Of a stretch of 16,574 bases of DNA, positions 7,293-15,935 are shown one piece after another. The first letter of the stretch is position 1. Each line of letters opens with the position of its first letter. The position numbers were made by a program, and so were the translations under genes. Under the pieces are notes generated by a model that was given only the letters and a program-made list of their open reading frames with translations, had not been told where the DNA came from and did no database searches. The DNA comes from CAZLYK01 sp964563495 (GTDB lineage Bacteria > Acidobacteriota > Blastocatellia > RBC074): the NCBI GenBank assembly GCA_964563495.1, contig CAZLYK010000125.1, forward strand, positions 1 through 16,574, written 5' to 3'.

Positions 7293-7679
7293 TTACTTCT
7301 GTTTACCGGCGGCTTTGGTCGCAGCCTGGACGCGAGTGTCTCTCTCCCGGATGCGGGCCGCCTTACCGCGCAGCTCACGCAGATAATAGAGCTTGGCGCG
7401 ACGGACACGGCCACGCTTGACGATGTCGATATGATCGATGATCGTCGCGTGGAGCGGGAAGATGCGCTCGACCCCGACGCCGAACGAAGTCTTGCGGACG
7501 GTGATCGTTTCGCCGACACCCTTGCCGCGGCGGGCGATGACCACGCCTTCAAATGCCTGGAGACGCTCCTTGTTCTCGCCTTCCTTGATTCGAACGTGTA
7601 CACGAACGGTGTCGCCGGGGATGAAATCAGGAATATTGCTCTTCAGTTGAGCCTCTTCTAAATTGTCCAGTTTGTTCAT
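7293..7679 (-). CDS. rplS: 50S ribosomal protein L19
   Basis: A 128-residue L19, a protein at the 30S-50S interface of the ribosome. The conserved core is plain: IPDFIPGDTVRVHVRIKEG, then AFEGVVIARRGKG, ITVRKTSFGVGVERIFP and the basic LYYLRELRGKAARI near the C-terminus. The frame is open 11 codons further upstream, but the ATG at 7679 is preceded six bases away by GAGGTG and begins MNKLDNLEE, as expected for the family. It is the last gene of the rpsP-type cluster, 45 bases after trmD, and a repeat hairpin follows about 50 bases past its stop. Confidence 0.97.
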   Translation of the reverse strand: MNKLDNLEEAQLKSNIPDFIPGDTVRVHVRIKEGENKERLQAFEGVVIARRGKGVGETITVRKTSFGVGVERIFPLHATIIDHIDIVKRGRVRRAKLYYLRELRGKAARIRERDTRVQAATKAAGKQK

Positions 7680-7724
7680 ACCATTCACCTCAATAAAAAA
7701 TCTCTCTTTCAAATCCTTGGCGGG

Positions 7725-8501
7725 TCATTCGGGCGCCTTTTGATCGGTTATCTCGACCTCGCCGATTTCAGCCAGCCAGCGGCGCTCTTGATCGGTCAAC
7801 CCGGCTTTTTCGAGCAGGTCGGGCCGCCGGCGCAGAGTCTTGAGCAATGCCGCGCGCCGCCGCCATCCGGCGACTTCGCCGTGATGGCCGCTGATCAAAA
7901 TTTCCGGGACGCGCCAGCCGCGAAATTCCGCGGGGCGGGTGTAGTGCGGATAATCCAGCAGCCCTTCGGAAAACGAGTCGTGCGCGGCCGATGTCTCGCT
8001 GCCCAGCGCGTTCGGCAGTAACCGGGTGACAGCGTCCACGATCACCATGGCCGGGATCTCGCCGCCGGTCAGGACGTAATCGCCGATCGAAATTTCATCG
8101 GTGACCAGGTGCTCGACCACCCGCTCATCGACCCCTTCGTACCGGCCGCAGATGAGGATCACCTGCGAATAATCCCGGGCGAACGATTCGGCGTCGACCT
8201 GGCGAAACATCCGTCCTTGCGGTGAGAGTAGAACGACGGCGCTGCGTTTGGTTCCCTCGCCCCGCCGGTTCTCTGAGAGCAGCGATTCGACCGCACCAAA
8301 GATCGGCTCCGGCTTCAAGACCATGCCGTCTCCACCGCCAAACGGTCGATCATCCACGACGTGATGCTTATCAAATGTAAAAGAACGCAGATCGCTGACC
8401 ACGATCTCGATCAATCCCTGCTGCTTTGCCCTTTTGATTATCCCGAAATCAAATGGCCCGGTGAAAAAATCCGGAAAAATGGTCAGCAGGTCAAAACGCA
8501 T
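7725..8501 (-). CDS. trmD: tRNA (guanine-N1)-methyltransferase TrmD
   Basis: A 258-residue SPOUT-class methyltransferase that makes m1G37 in tRNAs with G36, using S-adenosylmethionine, and so prevents +1 frameshifts. The sequence shows MRFDLLTIFPDFF at the N-terminus, GGGDGMVLKPEP, the cofactor-knot motifs ICGRYEGVDERV and SIGDYVLTGGE, and the C-terminal region LISGHHGEVAGWRR. I place the start at the ATG at 8501, 13 codons inside the longest frame. It fits the family N-terminus and lies only seven bases after the rimM stop codon. A GAGGA abuts the ATG, so translation is probably coupled to rimM. Confidence 0.97.
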   Translation of the reverse strand: MRFDLLTIFPDFFTGPFDFGIIKRAKQQGLIEIVVSDLRSFTFDKHHVVDDRPFGGGDGMVLKPEPIFGAVESLLSENRRGEGTKRSAVVLLSPQGRMFRQVDAESFARDYSQVILICGRYEGVDERVVEHLVTDEISIGDYVLTGGEIPAMVIVDAVTRLLPNALGSETSAAHDSFSEGLLDYPHYTRPAEFRGWRVPEILISGHHGEVAGWRRRAALLKTLRRRPDLLEKAGLTDQERRWLAEIGEVEITDQKAPE

Positions 8502-8508
8502 TCCTCGC

Positions 8509-9087
8509 TCACAATTCAAGCAGCCCTTCGGGCGGATCAACGACGATCCGCTTCTGCTTTGTGTCGATCCCGACGCAGATACTGAGCGCGAGCGGGATCA
8601 TGTATTCTCGCCGCTCTTGATCAACCACACTGAGGAGCGGAGCAGCGCCGAAATTTTGGACGCGGGTGACTCGACCGACCGGCTTTCCGGCGACAGTCAC
8701 CACTTCGCATCCGATCAGGTCGAACTCATAAAAAGTGTTTTCGGGCAGATCGATCAGCTCTTCGCGCGTGATGACGAGGTGCGCATGACGCAGCATTTCA
8801 GCCTGATCGATCGAGTCATATCCTTCGAACTTGAGGATGACGCGTCCTTTATGCGGCCGGGCTCTGACCAGCTTGAGAGTCAGCCTCTCTCCGTTTGCCA
8901 GGCGGATGCGAACCATGTCCAGCCTGGCGAAGCGCTCCGGGAAATCCGTCAACAAATCGGCGATCACTTCGCCGTTCCGTCCCTGCGGGCGAACGATCCG
9001 AGCCACGTTGATCAGCTCATCGGCAGGTTCCTGGGTCAAATCACGGCTTTGCTCTGCCGGCGGTTGGGTGTCTAACGGCGAGCTCAT
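8509..9087 (-). CDS. rimM: 16S rRNA processing / 30S maturation factor RimM
   Basis: A 192-residue RimM, which binds ribosomal protein S19 and helps mature the 3' domain of 16S rRNA. After an acidic, Pro/Gln-rich N-terminal extension of about 24 residues comes the RimM N domain (INVARIVRPQGRNGEV at 26-41), then a PRC-barrel from about 118 onward (TFYEFDLIGCEVV, later REYMIPL and the terminal IVVDPPEGLLEL). Its ATG overlaps the khpA stop codon in an ATGA, which points to translational coupling. Confidence 0.95.
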   Translation of the reverse strand: MSSPLDTQPPAEQSRDLTQEPADELINVARIVRPQGRNGEVIADLLTDFPERFARLDMVRIRLANGERLTLKLVRARPHKGRVILKFEGYDSIDQAEMLRHAHLVITREELIDLPENTFYEFDLIGCEVVTVAGKPVGRVTRVQNFGAAPLLSVVDQERREYMIPLALSICVGIDTKQKRIVVDPPEGLLEL

Positions 9088-9314
9088 TCCAGGATTTCAA
9101 GCACGAACCGTTTCTTGAGTTTGGTCCCGGAAGCGTTGAGGATCGTGCGAATCGCGCGCGCGGTGCGCCCCTGCTTGCCGATGACCTTCCCCAGGTCGCC
9201 ATCGGCCACGCGTAACTCAAGCAGCGTCGCCTGAGATCCTTCGGTCTCTTTGACCTTGACATCGTCGGGATGCTCAACCAGCGCTTTGGCGATCAACTCA
9301 ACCAACTCTTTCAT
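9084..9314 (-). CDS. khpA: KH-domain RNA-binding protein KhpA
   Basis: A 76-residue protein made almost entirely of one KH domain. The RNA-contacting loop is seen in GKVIGKQGRTARAIRTIL at about 43-60, with GKQG as the GxxG element. It starts MKELVELIAKALV, typical of the family. KhpA binds many RNAs and in Gram-positives pairs with KhpB. The place between rpsP and rimM is the usual one. The stop overlaps the rimM start by four bases. Confidence 0.95.
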   Translation of the reverse strand: MKELVELIAKALVEHPDDVKVKETEGSQATLLELRVADGDLGKVIGKQGRTARAIRTILNASGTKLKKRFVLEILE

Positions 9315-9381
9315 GCGGCTTTCTCCAATCTCGGCTCTCTCCGCGACCGAACCTCAACAACACAGCGGCCATCTGCCCCGG

Positions 9382-9639
9382 CTAGCCGGCGACGGGCTGT
9401 TGCTGCTGCTCGCTCTTGCGAATCAGGTTCTTGACGGTGTCGGTCGGTTGCGCGCCGCATTTGAGCCAATAGCTGATCCGATCGTGATCGAGTTTGAGCT
9501 CGACCGGCTCACGGCACGGATTGTAGTAGCCCACGATTTCGACGAACCGGCCATCACGCTTGGCCCGCTTCTCAGCCACCACGACGCGATAGAACGGCTT
9601 CTTCTTCGCCCCTTGTCTTGTCAATCTGATTGCTAACAA
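9382..9639 (-). CDS. rpsP: 30S ribosomal protein S16
   Basis: An 85-residue S16, an early-binding protein of the 30S subunit. LAIRLTRQGAKKKPFYRVVV, then VGYYNP and the LDHDRISYWLKCGAQPTDTV segment are diagnostic. The C-terminus ends in a Gln run. The start codon is TTG, not ATG: no ATG fits the conserved N-terminus, and a consensus GGAGGT lies eight bases upstream. It is the second gene of the cluster, 103 bases after ffh and 67 bases before khpA. Confidence 0.97.
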   Translation of the reverse strand: MLAIRLTRQGAKKKPFYRVVVAEKRAKRDGRFVEIVGYYNPCREPVELKLDHDRISYWLKCGAQPTDTVKNLIRKSEQQQQPVAG

Positions 9640-9647
9640 AACGAATT

Positions 9648-9653
9648 ACCTCC
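9648..9653 (-). promoter_or_regulatory. Strong ribosome binding site that fixes the TTG start of rpsP
   Basis: GGAGGT on the minus strand, eight bases before the TTG at 9637-9639. The strong site and ideal spacing offset the weak start codon. Confidence 0.85.
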
Positions 9654-9742
9654 AAATGTATTCAAACCTGCGAATTATAAAAGATGCCGGAGGCTCGATG
9701 CCATAGAATTCAAGCAAAAGAGTTTGCGCCACGAATTCACGT

Positions 9743-11149
<1,407 letters not shown>

Positions 11150-11205
11150 AGATCACTTCATCGGTGGCTACATGGCCGGTATCCTGCCAATAGCGCAAAA
11201 GATAG

Positions 11206-11234
11206 AGGATAAGGATCGGTGCAGTTGATGTCAA
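11206..11234 (-). promoter_or_regulatory. Sigma70-type promoter of the ffh-rpsP-rplS cluster
   Basis: On the minus strand a perfect TTGACA (11229-11234) is followed after 17 bases by TATCCT (11206-11211, four of six consensus positions). The start would be near 11199, giving a leader of about 50 bases to the ffh ATG. No equally good site was seen further down the cluster. Confidence 0.7.
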
Positions 11235-11263
11235 GCGGATGCGCGGGGCTTCTCCGGGCGGGG

Positions 11264-11402
11264 AAATAGACAGGATTAACCGGATTTGAAGAGGATTAAC
11301 CAAGCTGATTTGAAAGAGGGGGGATTGAGGATAACCAGACGCTCAACTCGTTAAAAAAATCCTGTCTAATCCTCTTCACATCCTGTTAGTCCTGTCTATT
11401 TT
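11264..11402 (-). repeat. Dispersed palindromic repeat, copy 3 (between holB and ffh), the most complete copy
   Basis: Long imperfect arms at 11264-11301 and 11357-11402 pair over most of their length around a 55-base centre. Both outer ends carry the shared AAATAGACAGG core. It begins within a few bases of the holB stop codon (11407-11409) and ends about 30 bases before the ffh promoter, so it may separate the two transcripts. The layout resembles a non-autonomous palindromic element (REPIN or MITE-like), but no target duplication was established. Confidence 0.85.
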
Positions 11403-11406
11403 CTCC

Positions 11407-12408
11407 TCACTCAGAAGACGACATGTCGAGGAGCGCGGCTTCGGTGGCGATCTGGCGGTTGATATTGATGCGGAGGCCGGCGCGGAGCCGGTCGATCCTT
11501 TCGACCCAAGCCATGATGCGGCTCAGCTCGACCCTCAGAGCGAGTTGCGCCAGGGGATCGGCGACATCGATATTGACGATCGATTCTTTCGACCGGCCGG
11601 AGGCGAGGAGAAAGAGGTCGCGCAGCAATCCGGTGATAAGGTCGAGGTCTTTGACGAAATCCTCCCGCTCCTTTTTGCCCAGATACTCTGCGGCTTTGAG
11701 GAGACGAAAGCGGTTGCCGCCATCCGCCAGAAGTTCGATCAGTTCGATCAGCGTGCGTCGCTGTTGCCGGTAGACCGAGAGGTCAAAGGCCGTAGCCTGG
11801 CCGACGCAGCCAGCCGTCAGGCGGGCAAGGAGGGCGGTGTCTGGGGCCGGTCGCGGGTAGTTGTCGGCGAGAAATCTCTCCATCTCGGCGATTGAAAGCG
11901 GGGAAAAGTTCAAACGCTGCGCCCTCGATCTGATCGTCAGTAAGAGCGCATCGGGCTGCGCGGTGAGCAGGATGAGAGTAGAGGTCTGAGGAGGCTCTTC
12001 GAGGGTTTTGAGCAGCGAGTTGGCGGCCTCTTCGCGCAACCGGTCGGCTTCGTCGATCAGGAAGAACCTCTGCTTGCCCTCGCGAGGTCGATAGTAGACC
12101 TCTTCAGTAAGCGCGCGGGTCTGAGCGATCTTGATATATTGTCCCTCCGGCTCGACCGTCGTCACGTCACCATAAGACCCGGCGTCGATCCGGCGACAGA
12201 CCGGGCATTGGTCACAACTGTCGAGGGCGAAACCGTTCGCCGGGGAATTCAGGCAGTTCGCCGCTTTGGCCAAGGTCAGAGCGAATTGGCGCTTGCCTAC
12301 TCCCCTGGGACCGGCAAAGATCAGGGTCATGCCCAGGCGACCGCGCTGCAGTAACCGCCGCAGGACCTCTTTATTGCGCTGATTGCCGATCAGTTTGGTG
12401 AATGACAT
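11407..12408 (-). CDS. holB: DNA polymerase III delta-prime-type clamp-loader subunit
   Basis: A 333-residue AAA+ clamp-loader ATPase. It has the P-loop GPRGVGK at 33-39, a zinc module with Cys52, Cys65, Cys68 and Cys71 (CDQCPVC), LIDEADRL (Walker B) at 117-124, ANSLLKTLEEPP at 129-140 and the sensor-like TIRSRAQ at 158-164. The zinc module fits delta' or the gamma/tau subunit DnaX. The short length, the lack of a DnaX-type C-terminal extension and the place right behind tmk favour delta'. It starts two bases after the tmk stop codon. The C-terminal collar (about 215-333) is helical and less conserved. Confidence 0.9.
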   Translation of the reverse strand: MSFTKLIGNQRNKEVLRRLLQRGRLGMTLIFAGPRGVGKRQFALTLAKAANCLNSPANGFALDSCDQCPVCRRIDAGSYGDVTTVEPEGQYIKIAQTRALTEEVYYRPREGKQRFFLIDEADRLREEAANSLLKTLEEPPQTSTLILLTAQPDALLLTIRSRAQRLNFSPLSIAEMERFLADNYPRPAPDTALLARLTAGCVGQATAFDLSVYRQQRRTLIELIELLADGGNRFRLLKAAEYLGKKEREDFVKDLDLITGLLRDLFLLASGRSKESIVNIDVADPLAQLALRVELSRIMAWVERIDRLRAGLRININRQIATEAALLDMSSSE

Positions 12409-12410
12409 GT

Positions 12411-13058
12411 CTATTCAACAATTCCTCGCAGGGCCGCGAGCATGAGCTGAAAAGTATGATCGATCATGCCGGCGGCGGGGATGATGCGAAATCGCTGAGG
12501 TTCGCGCGCGGCGATCTCCAGATAAGCCGATCTGACTCGCTCGTGGAATGCCAGGGGCTCCTGGTCCAGCCGATCGGGCTGTTCGCTCACGGATCCGTCT
12601 GCATCTGCGCGCCGGTGGGTGCGATTCAGACCGATCTCGACGTCGAGGTCGAAAAGCAGGGTCAGGTCCGGCTCGAGACCGCCGGTAGCGAGTTGATTCA
12701 GGCGGTTGACCAGATCGAGATCGAAACCGCGCGCGTAACCCTGATAGACAGTCGTCGCGTCGTAGAAACGATCGCTCAGGACCAGCTTGCCGGCGGCGAG
12801 CGCGGGCAGAACCAGGCGCCGAACGTGCTGGGCGCGATCAGCGGTGTAGAGCAGCAGCTCAGCCAGCGGTTCCACCGAGCCCTCTCCGCCGTCGAGCAAA
12901 GCCGCCCGGATCTTCTTTCCCAGTTCCGTTCCTCCCGGCTCACGCGTCGAGACAAATTCGATTTTACGCTCGGATAGATATTTTTCGAGCAGCCGCAGTT
13001 GCGAAGTCTTTCCGCAACCATCAATGCCCTCAAAGGTGATCAGTTTGCCGCGTGTCAT
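12411..13058 (-). CDS. tmk: Thymidylate kinase
   Basis: A 215-residue thymidylate kinase, which phosphorylates dTMP to dTDP for DNA synthesis. The P-loop GIDGCGKT is at 11-18, TREPGGTELG at 38-47, the base-binding DRF at 96-98, and a LID segment rich in Arg and Asp covers about 146-167. Length and motifs are those of the bacterial enzyme. The start ATG at 13058 has only a weak ribosome site. The gene lies behind hfq with a strong hairpin in between, and its stop is two bases from the holB start, so tmk and holB form one unit. Confidence 0.97.
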   Translation of the reverse strand: MTRGKLITFEGIDGCGKTSQLRLLEKYLSERKIEFVSTREPGGTELGKKIRAALLDGGEGSVEPLAELLLYTADRAQHVRRLVLPALAAGKLVLSDRFYDATTVYQGYARGFDLDLVNRLNQLATGGLEPDLTLLFDLDVEIGLNRTHRRADADGSVSEQPDRLDQEPLAFHERVRSAYLEIAAREPQRFRIIPAAGMIDHTFQLMLAALRGIVE

Positions 13059-13075
13059 TGTCTGTCAGAGACGGA

Positions 13076-13115
13076 AAGGGCTTCAGCCGGTACTCCCGGA
13101 CCGGCTGAAGCCCTT
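13076..13115 (-). terminator. Perfect 15-bp hairpin between hfq and tmk
   Basis: Arms at 13076-13090 and 13101-13115 are fully complementary (AAGGGCTTCAGCCGG) around a ten-base loop. It lies 20 bases after the hfq stop codon and about 17 bases before the tmk start. Only three T follow on the minus strand, so it may be a partial terminator or an mRNA 3' stabiliser. Confidence 0.7.
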
Positions 13116-13135
13116 GAAATGTGTTTGATCGATTT

Positions 13136-13492
13136 TCAGCTTCCCGAAGTCGCCGATGAAGACCCGCCTCCGGTAGTCCCGGTATTGCCGGCGGCGCCAG
13201 TGGTATTCGATGGAACTGCCGGCGCTGGCGGCTGCGCGTGTTGCTGGTGACCCTCAGGTCGCGCGTGATGGAAGCTTCCGCGAGGAACAGAGATGGTTGA
13301 AATAGCGTGTTTAAAGATCAACTGTTCCAGGTTACCCGACTCAAGCACCAGGGAGAACTTATCGAAGCTTCGTATCTTGCCGGTCAGTTTCACCCCGCCC
13401 ATGAGATAGATGGTCACATTGACACGATCTTTACGAAGGTTGTTCAGAAAGCCGTCTTGTACGTTTTGTGAGCTTTGCGCTGTGTTGTCCAT
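13136..13492 (-). CDS. hfq: RNA chaperone Hfq with a long low-complexity C-terminal tail
   Basis: A 118-residue Hfq counted from the ATG at 13492. Hfq hexamers pair small RNAs with mRNAs. The Sm core spans about 10-70: QDGFLNNLRKDR carries the proximal-face Gln and the basic rim patch, IYLMGGVKLTGKIRSFDKFSLVLE forms Sm1, and FKHAIST forms Sm2 with Phe in place of the usual Tyr. The tail from about 72 is rich in His, Gln, Pro, then Gly, Ser and Thr, and is probably disordered. The frame is open upstream to 13603; a second ATG at 13522 has no ribosome site, so I chose 13492, with GAGAGG about 11 bases upstream. A TATACT box at 13582-13587 on the minus strand may be its -10, but no good -35 pairs with it. 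Confidence 0.92.
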   Translation of the reverse strand: MDNTAQSSQNVQDGFLNNLRKDRVNVTIYLMGGVKLTGKIRSFDKFSLVLESGNLEQLIFKHAISTISVPRGSFHHARPEGHQQHAQPPAPAVPSNTTGAAGNTGTTGGGSSSATSGS

Positions 13493-13621
13493 TTCCTGAA
13501 TCGCCTCTCTCTCTCTAGTCATTTGTTTGTTATTCTTTTTTTGATACCGTTCAACCGCCGATCCAGCGGGGTAGAACCGCGAGTATATTAACCGAAAGCT
13601 CAATTTGTTGCCAGTTACAAA

Positions 13622-13655
13622 GGTGACGGGTGGCTCTCACCCGCCACCCGTCACC
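13622..13655 (-). terminator. Hairpin after the xdhC-like gene
   Basis: Thirteen-base perfect arms at 13622-13634 and 13643-13655 around an eight-base loop, starting nine bases after the stop codon of the xdhC-like gene. An extra partial copy of the CACCCGTCAC arm follows at 13652-13661. A short T run (TTT) follows on the minus strand. It probably ends the TonB-domain/xdhC transcript. Confidence 0.7.
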
Positions 13656-13663
13656 CGTCACTT

Positions 13664-14845
13664 TCAATCGCGCGTCCGCGCCATGGGACCGCCGGCGCTC
13701 TTTGGCCTTCCGGCTCCGCCCCGCCGGATGAGGACAATTTCGGCCAGAATTGCCAGGGCGATCTCTTCGGGAGTTTGGGCGCCGATATCGAGACCGATCG
13801 GGGCGTGCACTTTACGCAGGAGTCGAGGACTGACGCCATCGCGGCGGAGCCGTTCGCGGATGGTTGTCGTGCGCCGGCGGCTGCCGATCATACCGATGTA
13901 GCGGGCCGGTTTGTCGATCACCTCGCGCAGGCAGATCTCGTCGTGCCGATGTCCGCGCGTGACGATGACCAGGTGAGTAGCCGGAGTGATCCTGAGCGAG
14001 CGAAGCGCTTCTACAAAATCATTGGCGAGGAGGCGGACCTGCGGATCGGGGAACTTTTCGCGCGAGGCGAATTCCGGGCGATCGTCAATGACCGAGACTT
14101 TGAAATCGAGCAGGCGGGCGACTTTGGCGACGGCCTGCCCGACGTGGCCCCCGCCGCAAATAACCATCTCTAATGGCGGTCTGGAGATCTCAAAGAGCAG
14201 CCGCAGCCCGCCTAATTTTTCATGGAGCATCCCGGCCTCGGTCATTTCACCGGCGCGCGCCACGGCTATCTCCTGCCGCTCATCCGAGATCAGCTCGCAA
14301 GCGTGACGGGCGGCGATTTGATCGAGGCCGGGATCGCCGAGCGTGCCGGCAAGCGGCCGGCCATCTTCGCCCACCAGCAAATGCAGGATCGGTTCGGCTG
14401 GGCCTCCCTCGTCAGCCATGAGCGAGATGAGCGCGACCGAGTGGCCGTGACTCAACGCGGATCGAAGCGTCGATGAGATCTCCTGGGCAGTCAGCGGAAC
14501 GGCGCGCCGGTTTTGCCAGACTTCGATGAAGACCTCCATCTCGCCGCCACAGACCATGCCTTCTTCATCCGGCGGGGCGTCCGGGTTGTCCCGCAGCGTA
14601 AAAAAGCAAAGGCGTGAATGCCCTTCCGACAAGGCCTGACGGGCTTCGGCCCAGACATCCGCCTCGACGCAACCGCCTCCGACCGTGCCCAGCATCCGGC
14701 CGTCATCAAAGACCAGCAGTTTGGCGCCGGTCCGCTGCGGAGTCGAACCCGAAGTGGCGACGATCGACGCGACTGCCAGCTTCCGCTCCTCCGACTCTGC
14801 TTTGACGATCTGCTCATAGACCTCGCCTTGAGTCAGCACGCTCAT
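13664..14845 (-). CDS. XdhC/CoxI-family molybdenum hydroxylase maturation factor
   Basis: A 393-residue protein of the XdhC/CoxI family, which handles or sulfurates the molybdenum cofactor before insertion into xanthine-dehydrogenase-like enzymes. The N-terminal domain shows ASIVATSGSTPQRTGAKLLV (26-45), GTVGGGCVEADV (53-64) and MVCGGEMEVFIE (97-108), with the conserved Cys59 and Cys99. The C-terminal Rossmann domain shows ICGGGHVGQAVAKVARLL (229-246), VSVIDDRPEFA and YIGMIGSRRR (316-325). AGGA lies seven bases before the ATG. It follows the TonB-domain gene by 19 bases, an apparent operon. No molybdenum enzyme subunit is seen in the window, so its client is unknown. Confidence 0.93.
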   Translation of the reverse strand: MSVLTQGEVYEQIVKAESEERKLAVASIVATSGSTPQRTGAKLLVFDDGRMLGTVGGGCVEADVWAEARQALSEGHSRLCFFTLRDNPDAPPDEEGMVCGGEMEVFIEVWQNRRAVPLTAQEISSTLRSALSHGHSVALISLMADEGGPAEPILHLLVGEDGRPLAGTLGDPGLDQIAARHACELISDERQEIAVARAGEMTEAGMLHEKLGGLRLLFEISRPPLEMVICGGGHVGQAVAKVARLLDFKVSVIDDRPEFASREKFPDPQVRLLANDFVEALRSLRITPATHLVIVTRGHRHDEICLREVIDKPARYIGMIGSRRRTTTIRERLRRDGVSPRLLRKVHAPIGLDIGAQTPEEIALAILAEIVLIRRGGAGRPKSAGGPMARTRD

Positions 14846-14864
14846 CTTCTTTCCTTCTCCTTCT

Positions 14865-15851
14865 TCAGGGACGGCCTCCCTGCAGCGAAACGCTCTTCTC
14901 GGCCTTCAAGATATACATGGTGACCTTGTCGAGATTGAAGTCGAAGGCGATCTGCGCGTAAGCGTCTATCTCGCGACCTTCAAAGCGGGCCGGCAGAAAT
15001 CCGATCCGCTTGACCGAATCGACCGCCCGCTGATCCAGACCGAGGCCAAGCCCCTTCTCGACCTTCACGTTTTTGATCCTGCCGTCGCTTTGAAACAAGG
15101 CGCTCACGATGAGCTCGCCCTCGATCCGTTTTTGACGGGCTTTTTCCGTGTACTGCGGCAAATAGATGTGCAGGATGCGGGGACCTTGCAATTGCGGTTC
15201 CGGCTCGGTCTCGGCCTTGACCTCGACCGGAGCGGCGGCGATCCGCGGTCTGACCGGCGCTGCCTGAGAATCGGCGTTGTTTGCCGGAGCCGGCTCGACG
15301 ATCGCCGGTCGGGGCTTATCCGGGACGATGATCGTCTCGATCACCTGGAGCGGGTCGATCTTTTCGGATCTCTCGCTCCTCGGTCGTTCACCCTCTGAAG
15401 AAATATGGTTGAGGAGCGGCGCTCTTTCAAAAACGAAGAATCGCGGCCTGCCCCGCTCGATACTGATTAGTTTCCATTCCCGCTCGATCACCTCACCCGC
15501 CCGCAGTTCGTCTGGCTGCGGCTTGAATCCGAGACCGAGCGTCCCGAATTCGTCTTCGGTCAGAACTTGAAATTCGGGAACGATATCGTCACCCCTCTGA
15601 GCGGCGTAACGCTCGACAAACCGGCGTAGAATCGTCAATCTCTGTTTGGCGCGTAAATAATCCGCGCGGCCGATCTCACGGTGGGCGAGCTGATACTCCA
15701 ATTCATTGAGCTCTTCGTCCAGGCCGGTCAGGTAAGCGCCGACCACCGGTCCGTAGGTCGCGCGCTTCTGCTGAGCGCCAGGTCTCGCTCCGGGCGCCAT
15801 GACCAAACAGAGAGCAGCGATCGCAATGGACGAGAGAATCAATCTGGACAT
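14865..15851 (-). CDS. Periplasmic TonB C-terminal-domain protein
   Basis: A 328-residue protein. Residues 1 to about 26 form a signal peptide (hydrophobic core LILSSIAIAALCLVM, cleavage likely after Ala26). Residues 36-90 are a charged helical region, 160-222 a Pro/Ala/Glu linker, and 226-307 a TonB C-terminal domain: LPQYTEKARQKRIEGELIVS, SDGRIKNVKVEKGLG, LDQRAVDSVKRIGFLPA and AYAQIAFDF. The classical TonB membrane anchor and PxP spacer are not evident, so this looks like one of the exported TonB-domain proteins rather than TonB itself. A clear promoter precedes it, and the xdhC-like gene follows by 19 bases. Its function is not predicted by the sequence. Confidence 0.88.
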   Translation of the reverse strand: MSRLILSSIAIAALCLVMAPGARPGAQQKRATYGPVVGAYLTGLDEELNELEYQLAHREIGRADYLRAKQRLTILRRFVERYAAQRGDDIVPEFQVLTEDEFGTLGLGFKPQPDELRAGEVIEREWKLISIERGRPRFFVFERAPLLNHISSEGERPRSERSEKIDPLQVIETIIVPDKPRPAIVEPAPANNADSQAAPVRPRIAAAPVEVKAETEPEPQLQGPRILHIYLPQYTEKARQKRIEGELIVSALFQSDGRIKNVKVEKGLGLGLDQRAVDSVKRIGFLPARFEGREIDAYAQIAFDFNLDKVTMYILKAEKSVSLQGGRP

Positions 15852-15889
15852 CAGGTTTTTCGTGTGGGGAGGCGCTTAAATCCGTGTAG

Positions 15890-15919
15890 ATTATCGCGTA
15901 TGCTTTCACGGACGGTCAA
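15890..15919 (-). promoter_or_regulatory. Sigma70-type promoter of the TonB-domain/xdhC operon
   Basis: On the minus strand TTGACC (15914-15919) and GATAAT (15890-15895), each five of six consensus positions, lie 18 bases apart. The start would be near 15883, about 32 bases before the ATG. It lies in the divergent gap before the acetyltransferase gene, which may share control. Confidence 0.65.
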
Positions 15920-15935
15920 GCAAGACACTTTTACC

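Noticed and set aside
13622..13661. Repeated CACCCGTCAC units after the xdhC-like gene as a CRISPR or iteron array
   Set aside because: Only two to three short copies that form a simple hairpin; no regular spacers or cas genes.
15681..15935. N-terminal extension of the acetyltransferase frame to 15681 (85 extra residues)
   Set aside because: It overlaps the TonB-domain gene and its promoter; the GNAT fold begins right after the ATG at 15936.
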